NCBI GenBank assembly: GCA_018296165.2
Contig: JACKQL020000009.1
Location: 1,178,001 to 1,242,000 of the forward strand
From: Termitomyces sp. T153
Taxonomy: Eukaryota > Basidiomycota > Agaricomycetes > Agaricales > Lyophyllaceae
DNA: 64,000 nucleotides
Direction of reading: 5' to 3'
Shown: in pieces, positions 20,950-31,968 of the stretch
How positions within the stretch are numbered: the first letter of the stretch is position 1
Layout of the letters: each line of letters opens with the position of its first letter
Translations under genes and position numbers: made by a program
The notes under the pieces: model-generated
Databases searched by the model: none
What the model was told of the DNA's origin: nothing
The model's input: the letters and a program-made list of their open reading frames with translations, nothing else

Positions 20950-23735
20950 CCAGGTTGTCATTGATCATATGGAAGCCATAGTCATAGACATCTTCATCAG
21001 TAAGGACTCTGTCCCTGTACTGCTGGATATTCTCCAATATGTGTCAAAGATCATCACAAATTGAGTGCTTGAAGTTGTCCCATAGAGCCTCTGGAGTGAT
21101 AGGAGCACAGTGGAATAGAATAGTGCAAAAGAGCTGTCTGAGAGCTGCTCCTGATTGGATTGGAGCAGCTTCAGCCAGACATTGCCTCCATTCTGCATCA
21201 TTTTCCAAAAGACCAAGGACCTTGCATGCCTCCTTGTAAGTGGAATAGGTGTGGCTATTGACTGTTCTGAGATCAGCCCATGATGTTGCATTGGTCACAA
21301 CTGTTGAGAGCATCCCGAGGTAGAACCTTTTTCCCTTTGGGGTAAAGCAAAGTACATCCTCCCAATAGCTGTTCCTCTTTTCCTCTCCTTTCAAGTCCTT
21401 TTGAAAGCTTCATAGACAAACTTGGTTGGAAAGCTCTGATAAGTGGTGTCATCATTAGGGAATCTGGCATTGCCTTCAAACCAAGCAGTGAGTGCAGTCT
21501 TGTTTGCATTAAGTCTGGCAGCTATAATCTCCAAAGGCTCATTATTCTGAAAGTAGACTTCATGTTGGCCCTCCAAATGCATAGGTAGTTGATATACAGG
21601 GGGATGTTCTCCATATATGTTGAATTCAAAGATGTGCCAGCAAGCCTCAGGTGCAGAAATGTATCTGGCATCCAAGCATTCCTTGATTTCATCCTTTGGT
21701 CCATCTGCTCTCCAGCAATCTCCAAAGTTGTCCTATCATGGCCTTTGTAAATGTACTTGTAAATGTACTTCATGGCTTTCACCAAAGGACAGACCTCCAC
21801 ATTGATGTGGCATTTGTACTTGGCTGAGAGATAAGGATTGTATGGGACAACATCACAATTGTCATAACAATGACCATTCTTTTAAAAGAAGCATCCATTA
21901 TCAGGTCTGGGATATTGAGGACAGTCATTATCTCCATAGTAGCCTCTTGATATTCCTTTGGGTATTTATTGGAACATTTGCCATCTACCATGCACTTAGC
22001 ATTGGGTTTGGCAGCTCCACATGGACCATGGACCATGATGGTAGTAACAATCTGACAACAAAGATAAGTTACTGAATCCAGAATTTAAACAAAGCCAATA
22101 CCTGATACAATTCAGGCTAAGCAACTGGATCAGGAATTTGGGTAGAAACAATGGAGCTCACATCAGGTGCATCCTTGATCCTGTGATGACAGTGGAAAAA
22201 GATCAAGATGTGCATGTGTGGAAATCCTTTCTCTTGGAATTCAATAGTATGAACATAAGCCACACAGCTGCCCAAAGAGACCTTCCTTGATTTCCTTCAC
22301 TCCAGCATTTTTCTTGAGTTCAAACACTCTGGCAACAATATCAGGTCAATCAGCAGCTATCTGCCTGTTTCTATTGACTGCAGGTTTCTTCAAGAGAGCT
22401 TTTTCAATTTCTGACCACTTTGGATTGGCAGTTATAGTCAAGAAGAGATCAGGTTTTCCAAAACTGGCAGATAGCCATAGAGTCCTGGAATAATTGCTGC
22501 ATTTGTTGATCACTTCCACTGTGGGAAGGAGGAAGGATAACATGATGACTTTGTGGGGTGACTTCTTTATCTCCAGCAGCAGCATCTACTATCCCCTGAT
22601 AGACTTCAGCTCTGATCTTCTTCTGATTGTGTCAAATCAAATTCAAGTTGTTTTGTTCAGTTGAAGCACATGCATTGAATTTCAAAGTTCTTTGCTGCAG
22701 CCTATATGTGTAATATGCTGTTTAGGTGATCTTTTTTTCTGATCTTTGTTGATTCTGTGGTCCAAAATAAGAGTGAATGTGAGTGTGAAATCTAGGCTGT
22801 CCAATGGGAAAGATGATGGTATAATGCAATGGAGTGTAATATGGGTGCAAGTGACTGATCTGCTTCAATTGACCTCCATGCAAGTGCAAGACTATATCAC
22901 AATGATTTGATCACTCCTCTGAGCTGTCTCCAGGAATTACAGCTGCAACTCCTCCTGTTCATTGGGGTCATTATGATGTTGAGGGTCTCCAAAATCAGCT
23001 GCAAGCTTGACAGAAAGCCTTTGTGGTTGGCCTTCTGGAACTTCTCCTATGATCTGCCTGGCCTGCTTGTATAAGTCAATGAAGGAATTGAATCTAGCAA
23101 GCATATCTTGAAAAGAGGCTATTATTTGAGGATCAAGCTTGGGATTGTTCTGTTGACAAAAAGCCAATTGCTGGTTATGGTCATAAAAGTAGAGTTGTGC
23201 ATACACATGCTGATTTCCTTCAATAGGAAGCAAGGCACCTGTCAGATGATGCAGTTATCCATTGATCCTGAAGCTGTATGGTCCATGACCATTGATAATG
23301 GCATGGTCAATTTTAACTCCCAGAGATGTGAATGCAAAGGCTGCATTGTATTGATGGATAGATGTTTTAAATGTGTCAGAAAGATGGTGGTGGCCATGGA
23401 GTAGGTTCAGTAATTCTGCTGGAGCATCTTGAAGCCTGGGAAAATTCACTTGGCCTTGTAAGCAGCACATGCCAAATTTTGGATTGTTTCTGGTAGACTT
23501 GGTGAGTTTTTCAGCATCAAAATGTAGAGCTTGGCAGTATGGACATATGACAGTCATAGGACCAATATCATGTGGTGCCATTAAATAAGGTTGTCTTCCT
23601 CTTGGAATAGGCTGAACAGGGCAAAGCTGTGGTGGAATAGGAAGCTCAAGGGGAGGCTCTGGTTCTTCTGCTGGTATATTTTCAGCAGGATTTTCTGGTT
23701 GTGGTGGATAATTAGGTAGGGGCAGGGTCCACATC
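20950..23735 (-). pseudogene. Helitron Rep region (Helitron-like N-terminal domain)
   Basis: Recognisable in several frames: CPYCQALHFDAEKLTKS (zinc-binding start, about 23535), HQYNAAFAFTSLGVKID, YAQLYFYDHNQQLAFCQQNN (about 23200), FGKPDLFLTITANPKWSEI (about 22450), GFPHMHILIFFHCHHRIKDAPD with the HUH nickase histidines (about 22230-22170), MVHGPCGAAKPNAKCMVDGK (about 22036), KYIYKYIYKGHD and NIYGEHPPVYQLPMHLEGQH. The HUH domain would carry the Tyr nuclease that nicks and joins Helitron ends. Between the HUH part and MVHGPCG the frame is broken by a stop at about 22120 and a further interruption. Confidence 0.87.
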
Positions 23736-24930
23736 TTCTACAGGTCTCTGTTGAGTAGGATCAACATATTCCAAGCCATCATCAGAAGACATGTTATCCT
23801 GAGGACTCAATGGATCATCAAGGGCAGGATCCAATTGCTCTGCTGGTTGAGGTTGAGCAGGATCAACATATTCCAAGTCATCCTCAGAAGGTATATCATT
23901 CTGATGACCTAAATCATTGAAATCCTCTTCCAGATCAGCTTCATGTTGCTGTCCCCAGCCTTGAAAGATCTTTTGAGCCACAGCTGCATTCAAAGGCCCA
24001 TGATCATGATCCAGATCAATATGCTATTCAACTTTGTTACTTAAAGTAGCAGTTTGAAATAGTCTGGAACTGACCTCTGTTCTGAATAGCTCCTGTTCCT
24101 GTCTTGCTCTCTCCTGTCTTTCCTGGCTCAGAATGGCTAATGCCTGCTGCCTGTGCTGCTCATGTCTCAGCCTTTGTTACTCTTCCAATACAGTCAATGC
24201 TTGTTTATGTCTAATTTGGTGGTTTTCCATCTCCTGAGCAACATCAGGAGCAGGGGGAGGTGGAGCAGGTCTGATTCTTCTAAGTGTAGGAGCAGGTAGA
24301 AGAGGCACCCTTCTAGGTATAGGATGCTGTAAAGGAGCATCCCATCCCTCAGAAAAAATAGCTTGAGGAATAATCACTGTAGGTTGAGCAATAGTGGGCT
24401 AATTGATTGATATCAGCCCATTGTCCCTTTGATGTACAGGAGCAGGTAGTGCTGGCATTATGATGGACATAAAATTTTGCATAGGAACTCTTCTCACTCT
24501 CCTAAGTGCAGGAGCAGGTGGAGGAGGCACCATTCTAGGAGTGGGATTCTGTAAAGGAGCATCCCATCCTTCAGGCAAAACAGTTTCAGGAATCACTATA
24601 AAAAATATATCATCAGCAGCAGCTGGCTGCCTAATAGGTCTTCCTGAAGAGCCAGAAGTGGTGGCTATAGATTGGTGATCATTTCCAAGCCTCAAACCCT
24701 CAGATCTCATACCCCCAATTCCCATAGATTGATCAATACCCCCAATTCCCATACCCCCAGGCCCAAATTGAAGTGGTGGAACAACCACAGTATTGATCTG
24801 TTCCAAAGATCTATTGTTTCTATTTGCTTGACAATTGTCAGGATCTGTTATTTGTAATTGTTCAAGCCTCTTTTGAATCCTATCTTGTTGCCTTTGGCTT
24901 TCAGGAGTAGTAGTCAGTTCATTTGTATGC
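23712..24930 (-). pseudogene. Helitron N-terminal low-complexity leader with internal duplications
   Basis: Gln/Pro/Asp-rich sequence upstream of the Rep region. Two internal duplications are visible: LPEGWDAPLQNPTPRMVPP at about 24570 resembles FSEGWDAPLQHPIPRRVP at about 24340, and DLEYVDPAQPQPAEQLDPA at about 23860 resembles GLEYVDPTQQRPVEDVDPA at about 23750. An intervening segment is rich in RQEQE-type residues. It may be the start of the same polyprotein or a separate captured piece. Stops separate the parts. Confidence 0.55.
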
Positions 24931-25900
24931 CTGAAACATCAATTGTTAAGCATTTTAACAGTCAAAAACCATTAAAATTGACTTGCATAATGAGATATCA
25001 TTAGCTCAATGTGGTCAAAGATTTACTGATAAGCTTGTTAGTCAACATTAATCAATCAATAAATGTGACCAAACAAATGCCTGATGTTTAATCATGTTTT
25101 GTCAAAAAACCATGCAAGATGTGAAAAACAGTGTCCACTAAATCACAGTTGGCCTTTTTCACATGTGCAGGCTATCTGGCACATTTTACACATAGTCAAA
25201 AAATATTATATGTTTATTAGAGTTGTCTATTATAATTTTTTGCAGAAAAAAACTGTTCCAAGCATAAAAAACAGCCAAGTTACCCAAAAAGGAAGGTTCT
25301 TGATCAGCAGCTGACAAATTTTAGTCAGCACAATCCAAAGTCATTGCATATAATAGGCACACAGCCACTTTCCCAGGAGTCATCCCATATATTATAGACA
25401 AGTCCATACTTGCATTGATCATAACAAAAGACCTGCATATGCAACATGTGAAGGGTTAGTGTTGATTGATTTGGATCATTTGATCTATGCATTGCACCCT
25501 TCCAGTCTGGTCAAAAGAGAGACAAGACTGAAGAGCTGACGACTCAGGGCCAGAATCTTAATGATGGCCCTGTTTCTGATGGTTTCTATATTCATAGTAA
25601 ATAATCTAACTAGCAATCATTTATTTGGCTCTCTCAACCCCTGAGAACCAAAAAGCATGCCATACTCAAACCTGCATGAATGGATCTGAAGAATGAGTGA
25701 CTTTTAATAACAGGGTGGGAGTCATGCTTGTGAGGAGTAAGGCAGGAGTCTGACAGAACAAGTGCACTACATATATGCACAAATTGTTGGTGAACTGTTC
25801 AGTCTGCTAGTACACTCAAATGCAATAATTATCATAGGACATGTGTGAATGCACCAATCAGCTGCAAGCTGCATCACTGGTACAAGTCACAGTTGCTTGT
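24931..25900. other. AT-rich, CpG-poor repeat-like DNA, no gene seen
   Basis: Between the Helitron coding start and the gypsy LTR. It probably includes the Helitron 5' end and unassigned repeat debris. One CpG near 25538 was noticed. No open frame has recognisable content. Confidence 0.4.
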
Positions 25901-25929
25901 GAGCCACAATGTGGCAAAGACCTGAAGTA

Positions 25930-26305
25930 GACAAAGCCTATGTAGCAGACTTCCTGTGGCCCCAATAAAGGAAGCTAGTAGACCAGATCATGATAGTCCA
26001 GAATCAGGCCTTTGCTTGAGATGATAAGAAAAGAGGGAGGCTTCCAGAAACCTTCTTTCCACTAGTAGAATTCTGTTTTTGGATCAGACTCTGGACTTAG
26101 TTGTTGTTGAGTGTTTTTTCCAGAAGCTCTAGAGCAAATTTTCTGAACACTGGCATAGGAAGTCCTTGGACTTGTTCTCTTTGGATCTCCCTCTGCCAGG
26201 TCAGTAGTTAGACCTCTAGAACTTTTCATAGACAGTGAATATACTTTGGATCTCCCTCTGGCCAGCTGTGTGACTGAGCCATAGCCTCCAGAGGTTGCTC
26301 TTACA
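25930..26305 (+). repeat. Ty3/gypsy LTR (family 1), 5' limit uncertain
   Basis: The stretch TTGTTGAGTGTTTTTTC through TTTTCTGAACACT and TTTGGATCTCCCTCTGCC matches the LTR at 42709-43032. The segment ending GAGGTTGCTCTTACA matches the end of the solo LTR at 40886-41128, which ends GAGGTTGCCCTTACA. It holds a short internal repeat (TTTGGATCTCCCTCTG twice). It precedes a gag region on the plus strand, as a 5' LTR should. The TG start of this copy was not located. Confidence 0.65.
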
Positions 26306-26588
26306 GCAGAACAAGTTTCTAGATTTGGTTTGGGAGCCCCTTTTCAATTGCCTTGATAGGTTGAGGCAACTTGAGTCAATTGTTTCAATAAGTTGAGTAA
26401 CTGAAAGGTCCCTCCCCAACCAGTGTCTTGCTACCTCCTCTACCTCCTATGACCCAACATACCCCTCCAGCACCTCCCCTGATGGTTTGAGCTCCCAGGA
26501 CAATGCCTGGAGTTGTTTGTTTACTCTAGAGACATAGGTGCAACTTACCCAAGTGTCCCTGACCTCCCACACTGCTGAACTTGCTGGA

Positions 26589-27651
26589 TCATGACAAACC
26601 ACAGAATCCATGTCTCACTCTCTCTAGGTCATTCTGGATTGTCTGCCCCTTACTCCTACCACTCCAATTATCCCCCCAGCAGCTGTAGATAAATTCCCTG
26701 TACCTTGCTTGAATGTTTTCATGGCCCCAATTGCAAAAATTTCTTGTGCTGCTCTCTTGGATGCCTACAAAGGTGACTTTAAGGCTGAGGAACAACTCCT
26801 TCAGTCTTGCATCACTTATATTCAACTGAGTGGTAGGCCTTCACTTCCTATGCCCTAAAGATTGCCTATTTCCTCTCCTACATGAAGACTAGCTCAGCTT
26901 CAACATATACTTTGAGGGGTTTTTGTTGTCTGAGAGGGGTGAACAGTTTCATGGATTGGGATGAATTTGAGAGGAATTTCAGAGCTGGGCTCTTTCCCCT
27001 TGATCCTGACAAGACTGATGGCATTGCCCTTCTTGACCAAGAGCAGTATGATCAAAGTAAGCAGACTCTCAACAAGTACATTGATTCATTCCATGTGTTG
27101 GTCAAATAGGCCTGCTATCCAGATGGCCTTCAACTCTGCTTGATCCATGTGGGACTCCATTCTGCCCTCATAGATTGAATTGATAGTATGGATGAAGAAT
27201 ACCCAGATAATGAGTGAGTAGAGACCTGGTACAAGGTAGGCCAGGATCAGTGGCAGTTGATGGAGTTGAAACAAGAGCTTCAATGTATAACACACTCTGC
27301 TGCCACCCCTCCTTTCCTAGCTGCCCTCAAAGGCAGCTCATTCTTTGTGGCCCCACCACAGGCCATCCTATTCCTCTTCCTCCACTAGTGCCCATCCACC
27401 CTATTCCTCAGGGGGTCCCCATAGATATTTACACCTCTCAACAGCAATCACCTGCCCCTCTGCTTTGCAGACACTGTGGCAAGACTGGTCACTTTGTTCA
27501 TCAATGCCCCCTAGGTCTGGATGTATGCTATTTCTCTCCAACACAGGAGGAACTCCTTGTCCAGCTCTCACCAAAGAGAAATGACAAAATAATTAAAAGT
27601 ACCCCCTCAATATATACCAATAAAATAATTGATGAAAACTGTAAGCAATGA
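26589..27651 (+). pseudogene. Ty3/gypsy gag (capsid plus zinc knuckle), degenerate
   Basis: Capsid-like coding sequence appears at about 26640-27110 in broken frames, including FMDWDEFERNFRAGLFPLD and SKQTLNKYIDSFHVLVK. It continues through VETWYKVGQDQWQLMELKQE to a retroviral-type zinc knuckle CRHCGKTGHFVHQC at about 27466-27507. Gag forms the virus-like particle of LTR retrotransposons. Stops (for example the TAG after HVLVK) separate the parts. No protease or polymerase follows here; a related pol lies 12 kb further right, beyond host genes. Confidence 0.75.
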
Positions 27652-29043
27652 TGCCAAAAACAGTAGGCAGAAGGGGGACTTACTCAATATATACCAATGA
27701 CCCCAGAAGAGCACTAGAAAAAGGCACCTTAGCAGCACAACAAACAAAGGATTTGAGAGTTGTCCACATCAGTGATTGATACAATGATTGCAGTGATGGC
27801 CAAACTCACCTAACAAAGTGGCAGTGCCAGCTCAGGTTGGTTTATCCCTAACCAATGTCAAGAAAGCACTCCCCTGCCCTCCCCAGCCCAACAACCACCT
27901 CCCTCCCTTGATTCACAAACAGAAGTTGACCCTTGACTGGACCTGGGATGACAAGGAGGTTAGAGAAGGACTTTAGGAGGGAAGGAAACATGAATGGACA
28001 AGGGAAATGGGGACCAAACCTTTGCCAAGCATGCAGAGCCACAAAAATTGTTGGTGTTGGGTAATGAAGGACTGGAATGATGACAGGAGCACACATGGGA
28101 CATTGTAGTCCATGTGCAAGGAGGGCAGTATAAAAGGGAGGGGGGATTCCAAGACTGACAAGCAATATTTGATGTGTGGCTCAGAATCCCCAGGGAGTGA
28201 ATTACCTAAGCTTGAAATATCAAACTAGGCTTCATTTTAGGTTTTATTGACTATTGAACCTATAATTATTCATTTGAACTATTGTTTGAACAATATATTT
28301 AAATCAATCTAAATCAATTTACTATCAATTATAAAAGTTGTGCAATTTTGAGTGTACCTTGATCAGTTGAGCCCCAGAATCATGTCTTGCTTCCCCAAGG
28401 CTGGTGATTGTGAAAGTGGCATGCTCTAAGTGTCCTGATAATGGAGAACCAAGTCAACAACAAAGCAAATGTAACTGGCTTTGTTGAGTGTACTGTTGAC
28501 ATTATATACTGGTATTTGGCAAGAGAGGGGGCAAGCCATGAGCTGATGTATCCTGTGGTCAAGGAAAAGGCCGGGAACAGGGGCATCTGGAACAGGGGCC
28601 TGGCAACATCTTGGTGATGCAAAATGTAACTGCTTGTTGTTGCTTGTCTCAGGGTCTCAACCAAACAGTGCCAAATCAACAAGTTTGAGGGTTCACATGA
28701 AAACAACCCAAAGATTGACTGGACAAAGGGTGAAGTGAAGATGAGCCAACAGTATGCACTGGAGAATTCCAGGGTACAATGTCAGAGGAGGGTTCAAGGC
28801 ATCCTTGAACACAAAGAAAAATCAACAAATTTTTTATTCTGAGAGTTGAGAAAGCTGAAAATACACATAGATATTCTTTTCCAACCATTTATACTTGATG
28901 GAGAAACAATGGAGGAGCAATCTTGACCAAATCCTGACTTGGCCCTGTATTTTGAGTAATGTCACATGAGATGACATCATCTCCAAAGAACTTTCCTCCA
29001 TCAACTTTATACTGAACATAACAATGGAGGAGAAAGTAATGTT
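27652..29043. other. CpG-poor repeat remains without identifiable coding content
   Basis: Right part of block 2. A minus-strand open frame at 28165-27848 (HGLQCPMCAP, PGPVKGQLLFVNQGREVV) and one at 28706-28380 show no family features I can name. The CpG-poor character ends near 29085. This may be the rest of the gypsy element or a further insertion. Confidence 0.4.
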
Positions 29044-29497
29044 CAAAGATAGATTATTTGTAGGGTAAACAATGAAGATTTTAAGAAAGTTTTCGAGTAA
29101 GTTTAATGGACGGCAGAAAGTACCGACGAAAAGAGTTTTAAGCGGCTGAAACCAACTGCGTGGCTGTGTGGAGTCTCCACAGATTACCTCCGTGATGGTT
29201 GCATCCACGCTTGCATGATGAGTCATAACTACTAGAAAGTATGTAGTGATGCGAGAACCATGGACTCCTTCAAAAATAGATTATTTGTAGGGTAAACAAT
29301 GAGAATTGTAAGAAAGTTTTGAGTAGATGGACGGCAGAAAGTACTGACGAAAAGAGTTTTGGACGGCTGAAACCAACTGCGTGGTTGTGCCAGGGTCTGG
29401 AGCCTCCACAGATCACCTCCGTGTTGGTTACGGTTCACGCTTGCGTGATGAGTCATAACTACTGGAAAGTATGTAGTGATGCGAGAACCACGAACTC
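29044..29497 (+). repeat. Tandem direct repeat, two units of about 225 bp
   Basis: Unit 1 (29044-29267) and unit 2 (29271-29497) share AGATTATTTGTAGGGTAAAC, GACGGCAGAAAGTAC, GACGAAAAGAGTTTT, GGCTGAAACCAACTGCGTGG, TGATGAGTCATAACTACT and ATGTAGTGATGCGAGAACCA. They sit on the border between block 2 and host island 2. No protein is evident in them. Confidence 0.85.
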
Positions 29498-29631
29498 AGG
29501 TCCCCTCTTCCATTCGGTGATTTGTTGCATCCGGCACGGTCGTTTGGATCTTGTATATCTAGCCCAGCTCTGATTTATCATCCACTCTTTTATCATTGTC
29601 TTTAAGGTTCTGTAAAGCTTTGTGATGCACA

Positions 29632-31074
29632 ATGGTTGACCAGCCTAACCTCTCTGCAACACTTGGTGCGCTCGAAATTGGAGTCCTGGTCTCCATTTTC
29701 TTGTTTGGGGTCGTAACTGTCCAGACGTTCACATATTACAAGTCAGTTCCTGATCTGCCTTCGCAATTGATTCTGTGACTGAGTCATACAGCAGAAAGTT
29801 TCCTGATGATAGATGGTCACTTAGAGCGTTTGTAAGATTCTCAATCTATTTATAGAGTGGAAAACTGAAGCACCGGAAAAATAGGTTGGTTTCATATGGT
29901 GAGCACAGAAGAAAAGAAGAGCGATTCAAACTTCATTGCTAAGGATGCCATGCACAGGGTCTTAGAGCTCCTTCATGCAATTGGGATGATCCATATGATC
30001 TACTACGTGAGTCGAAGCCTTGTTCATTATCCGATTAATTTTCTGATTCTAGCACACAAGTACTCGGTCATAAGATACGGAGACATAGAGGCGATTCTTG
30101 AGTTGACAGCGGGGGCAGATATATTTATTTTCATGGCTGCCATTATCGCCCCTGCAGTTGAGGTAAATTGTAGTTCAATATTGCAAGACCTCACAGCTAT
30201 GTCTCTACTCATACCATACAGGGATTCTTTGCATATCGTATTTATGCACTGTCTTCACGATGGATTATACCATCCATTACCTGGTTGCTGTGCCTCCTCC
30301 GATGCATCAGTACGTTGCCCCTGGGAGTTGTTTGCCATGGTACACAGGATCTTCTGGCTACCAAGGACGAGTGGCAATGGTTGTTCGTGACAACATTCGT
30401 ATTGTCGGCAACAACCGACGTATTTAATACGGTATCCTTATGTTATTACTTGTGGCCACATCGTGGAACAAACTTCAGAAGGTATGTAGATAATTTTGTG
30501 TCAGCATTGCTGCGTTTAATATTGGGCTGACACGCTCAGCACCAAGACGATTATCGACAAGCTTATCTTATGGACTATTCGTAAGTCAAGAAAGATGTGT
30601 GAATATAGGAGGTCTGACATAACATGAAGAGACGGGATTAGTGACAAGGTATAAAGGACAATTTTACATTGCGGCAAATGCGCTTTCTGAAGATAAATTA
30701 GTTGTGATACAACAATCCAGCTGATCCTGGTGAGGAACCTTCATACCTTCCACCAGTACTGCTGACTCTCTGAAAGTTCTTCGTGCACGATGACTACATT
30801 TGGGTGGCATTTTACTTGATCAGCACTCGCTGTATGTTCCCATTTGAATAACTTTTTGTCGGAGATCTCACTATCCGAAAGTATTTTCCAACTCACTTAT
30901 GGCATCGTATGTATTTTCCATACAAGATTGATGATTATCGATTGTCATTCTTGCAACAACAGCCTCAACGCTCGTACGAATTTCCGGAGTTACAGGCAAT
31001 CAAGCGATTTCAAGCCCAATTCAAACTTGTACTTTGGTTTGCAGCCAACGGTACGTACGATACATGTTTCATAA
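29632..31074 (+). CDS. DUF6534-family multi-pass membrane protein
   Basis: ATG at 29632 starts MVDQPNLSATLGALEIGVLV followed by SIFLFGVVTVQTFTYYK, the signature first helix of this Agaricomycete family. Further exons, separated by consensus introns, encode RKFPDDRWSLRAF, VLELLHAIGMIHMIYY, THKYSVIRYGDIEA..LTAGADIFIFMAAIIAPAVE, GFFAYRIYALSSRWIIPSIT (30221-30480, ending SLCYYLWPHRGTNFRR), then TIIDKLILWTI and TGLVT. The last part should carry helices 6-7 and the SNSLLASLNAR motif. DDYIWVAFYLISTR (about 30789) and NNSLNARTNFRSYR (about 30955-31000) are visible, but I could not join them in frame, so the 3' end may be decayed or spliced unusually. Function unknown; about seven membrane helices are expected. 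Confidence 0.82.
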
Positions 31075-31968
31075 CAGTGACAATAGCTCATGTCAGTTTT
31101 CTGACCTAGTACCCAGCTGAGATAAGTATCGCTATGGAAAGTATTAGAGAACAATGCAGCGCCGACATCGAGTTAGGCAGGGCCCATGGACCGGATTCTG
31201 GGCGGGCAGAGTTACACTAACTCTACGGTGGCATATCCGTACTAATATCCCCAGAGCTGTTATTCCATGTCGCATAGGTAGATATAAATCTTAGTAGCTT
31301 AGTAACAGTAACAAGGTTTTATGCACATTACTAGGATTCTACAAGGTCCTATTACTTGCTCAAAAGACACTGACGGGCGGTCCATCTCAGAAGACACCAC
31401 AAGCTCTCACCTCATATACATTCTCTCTGCTTGCAACAGTCCTTCCCCTCTTTTGGAGTCACACTTTGATCCAGCACATAGGCTTATTCACGGATGAGAG
31501 ATATGCTGGGCATGATACAGACTTGATTTGTACCCTCCAAGAGACTAGCCACAGAAAAATGCCAATTTCCAATTCTATGGAGGCATCCCAATTCAAAAGT
31601 AAATCACCTAGTGAACTGTGCTTTGTTAGACAAATCGACTTATCATTTGAAGAGCATAGTATTCTAAATGATAGATTTTGCAAAGTAGCATTATGCAGAT
31701 ATCTGAATGCAGAAACAGAAAACAGTATTACAGAGTTTAGATGGGGATCTGTGGTGTGGAAACACTCAGAGTATGTATGCATTGAATTATGAGTACCTCA
31801 ATGAGAGAGGGACATTGTCGTAACTTTGTATAGGACAAAATATCTTGCATTCGCTTCCTGGAAACCAAGGCCCCCCTCTCTCTAGCTATCACAATATATG
31901 TAACGGCTGATCCAAACTGACTGCAAGAATTGGAATATACAATACATACTATTGTTGTACTTCTGAAT
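31075..31968. other. Spacer between DUF6534 gene and MFS transporter, no gene supported
   Basis: Normal CpG on the left, lower from about 31450 to 31800. Opposing open frames near 31460-31790 have no recognisable motifs. Confidence 0.4.

Larger units (their letters stand above)
19395..24930 (-). mobile_element. Helitron with Rep-helicase polyprotein, degenerate
   Basis: Rolling-circle transposon on the minus strand. Coding order is a low-complexity leader (24806-23712), a Helitron-like N-terminal domain (23700-21900) with the HUH motif, a middle region (21800-20950) and a PIF1-like helicase (20779-19400). Frame breaks and stops are frequent, so it is inactive. CpG is almost absent. Termini (5' TC, 3' CTRR plus hairpin) were not pinned down; the 3' end should lie between the helicase and the minisatellite array. 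Confidence 0.88.

Noticed and set aside
29044..29497. CRISPR-like or LTR-pair reading of the tandem repeat
   Set aside because: Only two adjacent units, no spacers, and no TG..CA ends.
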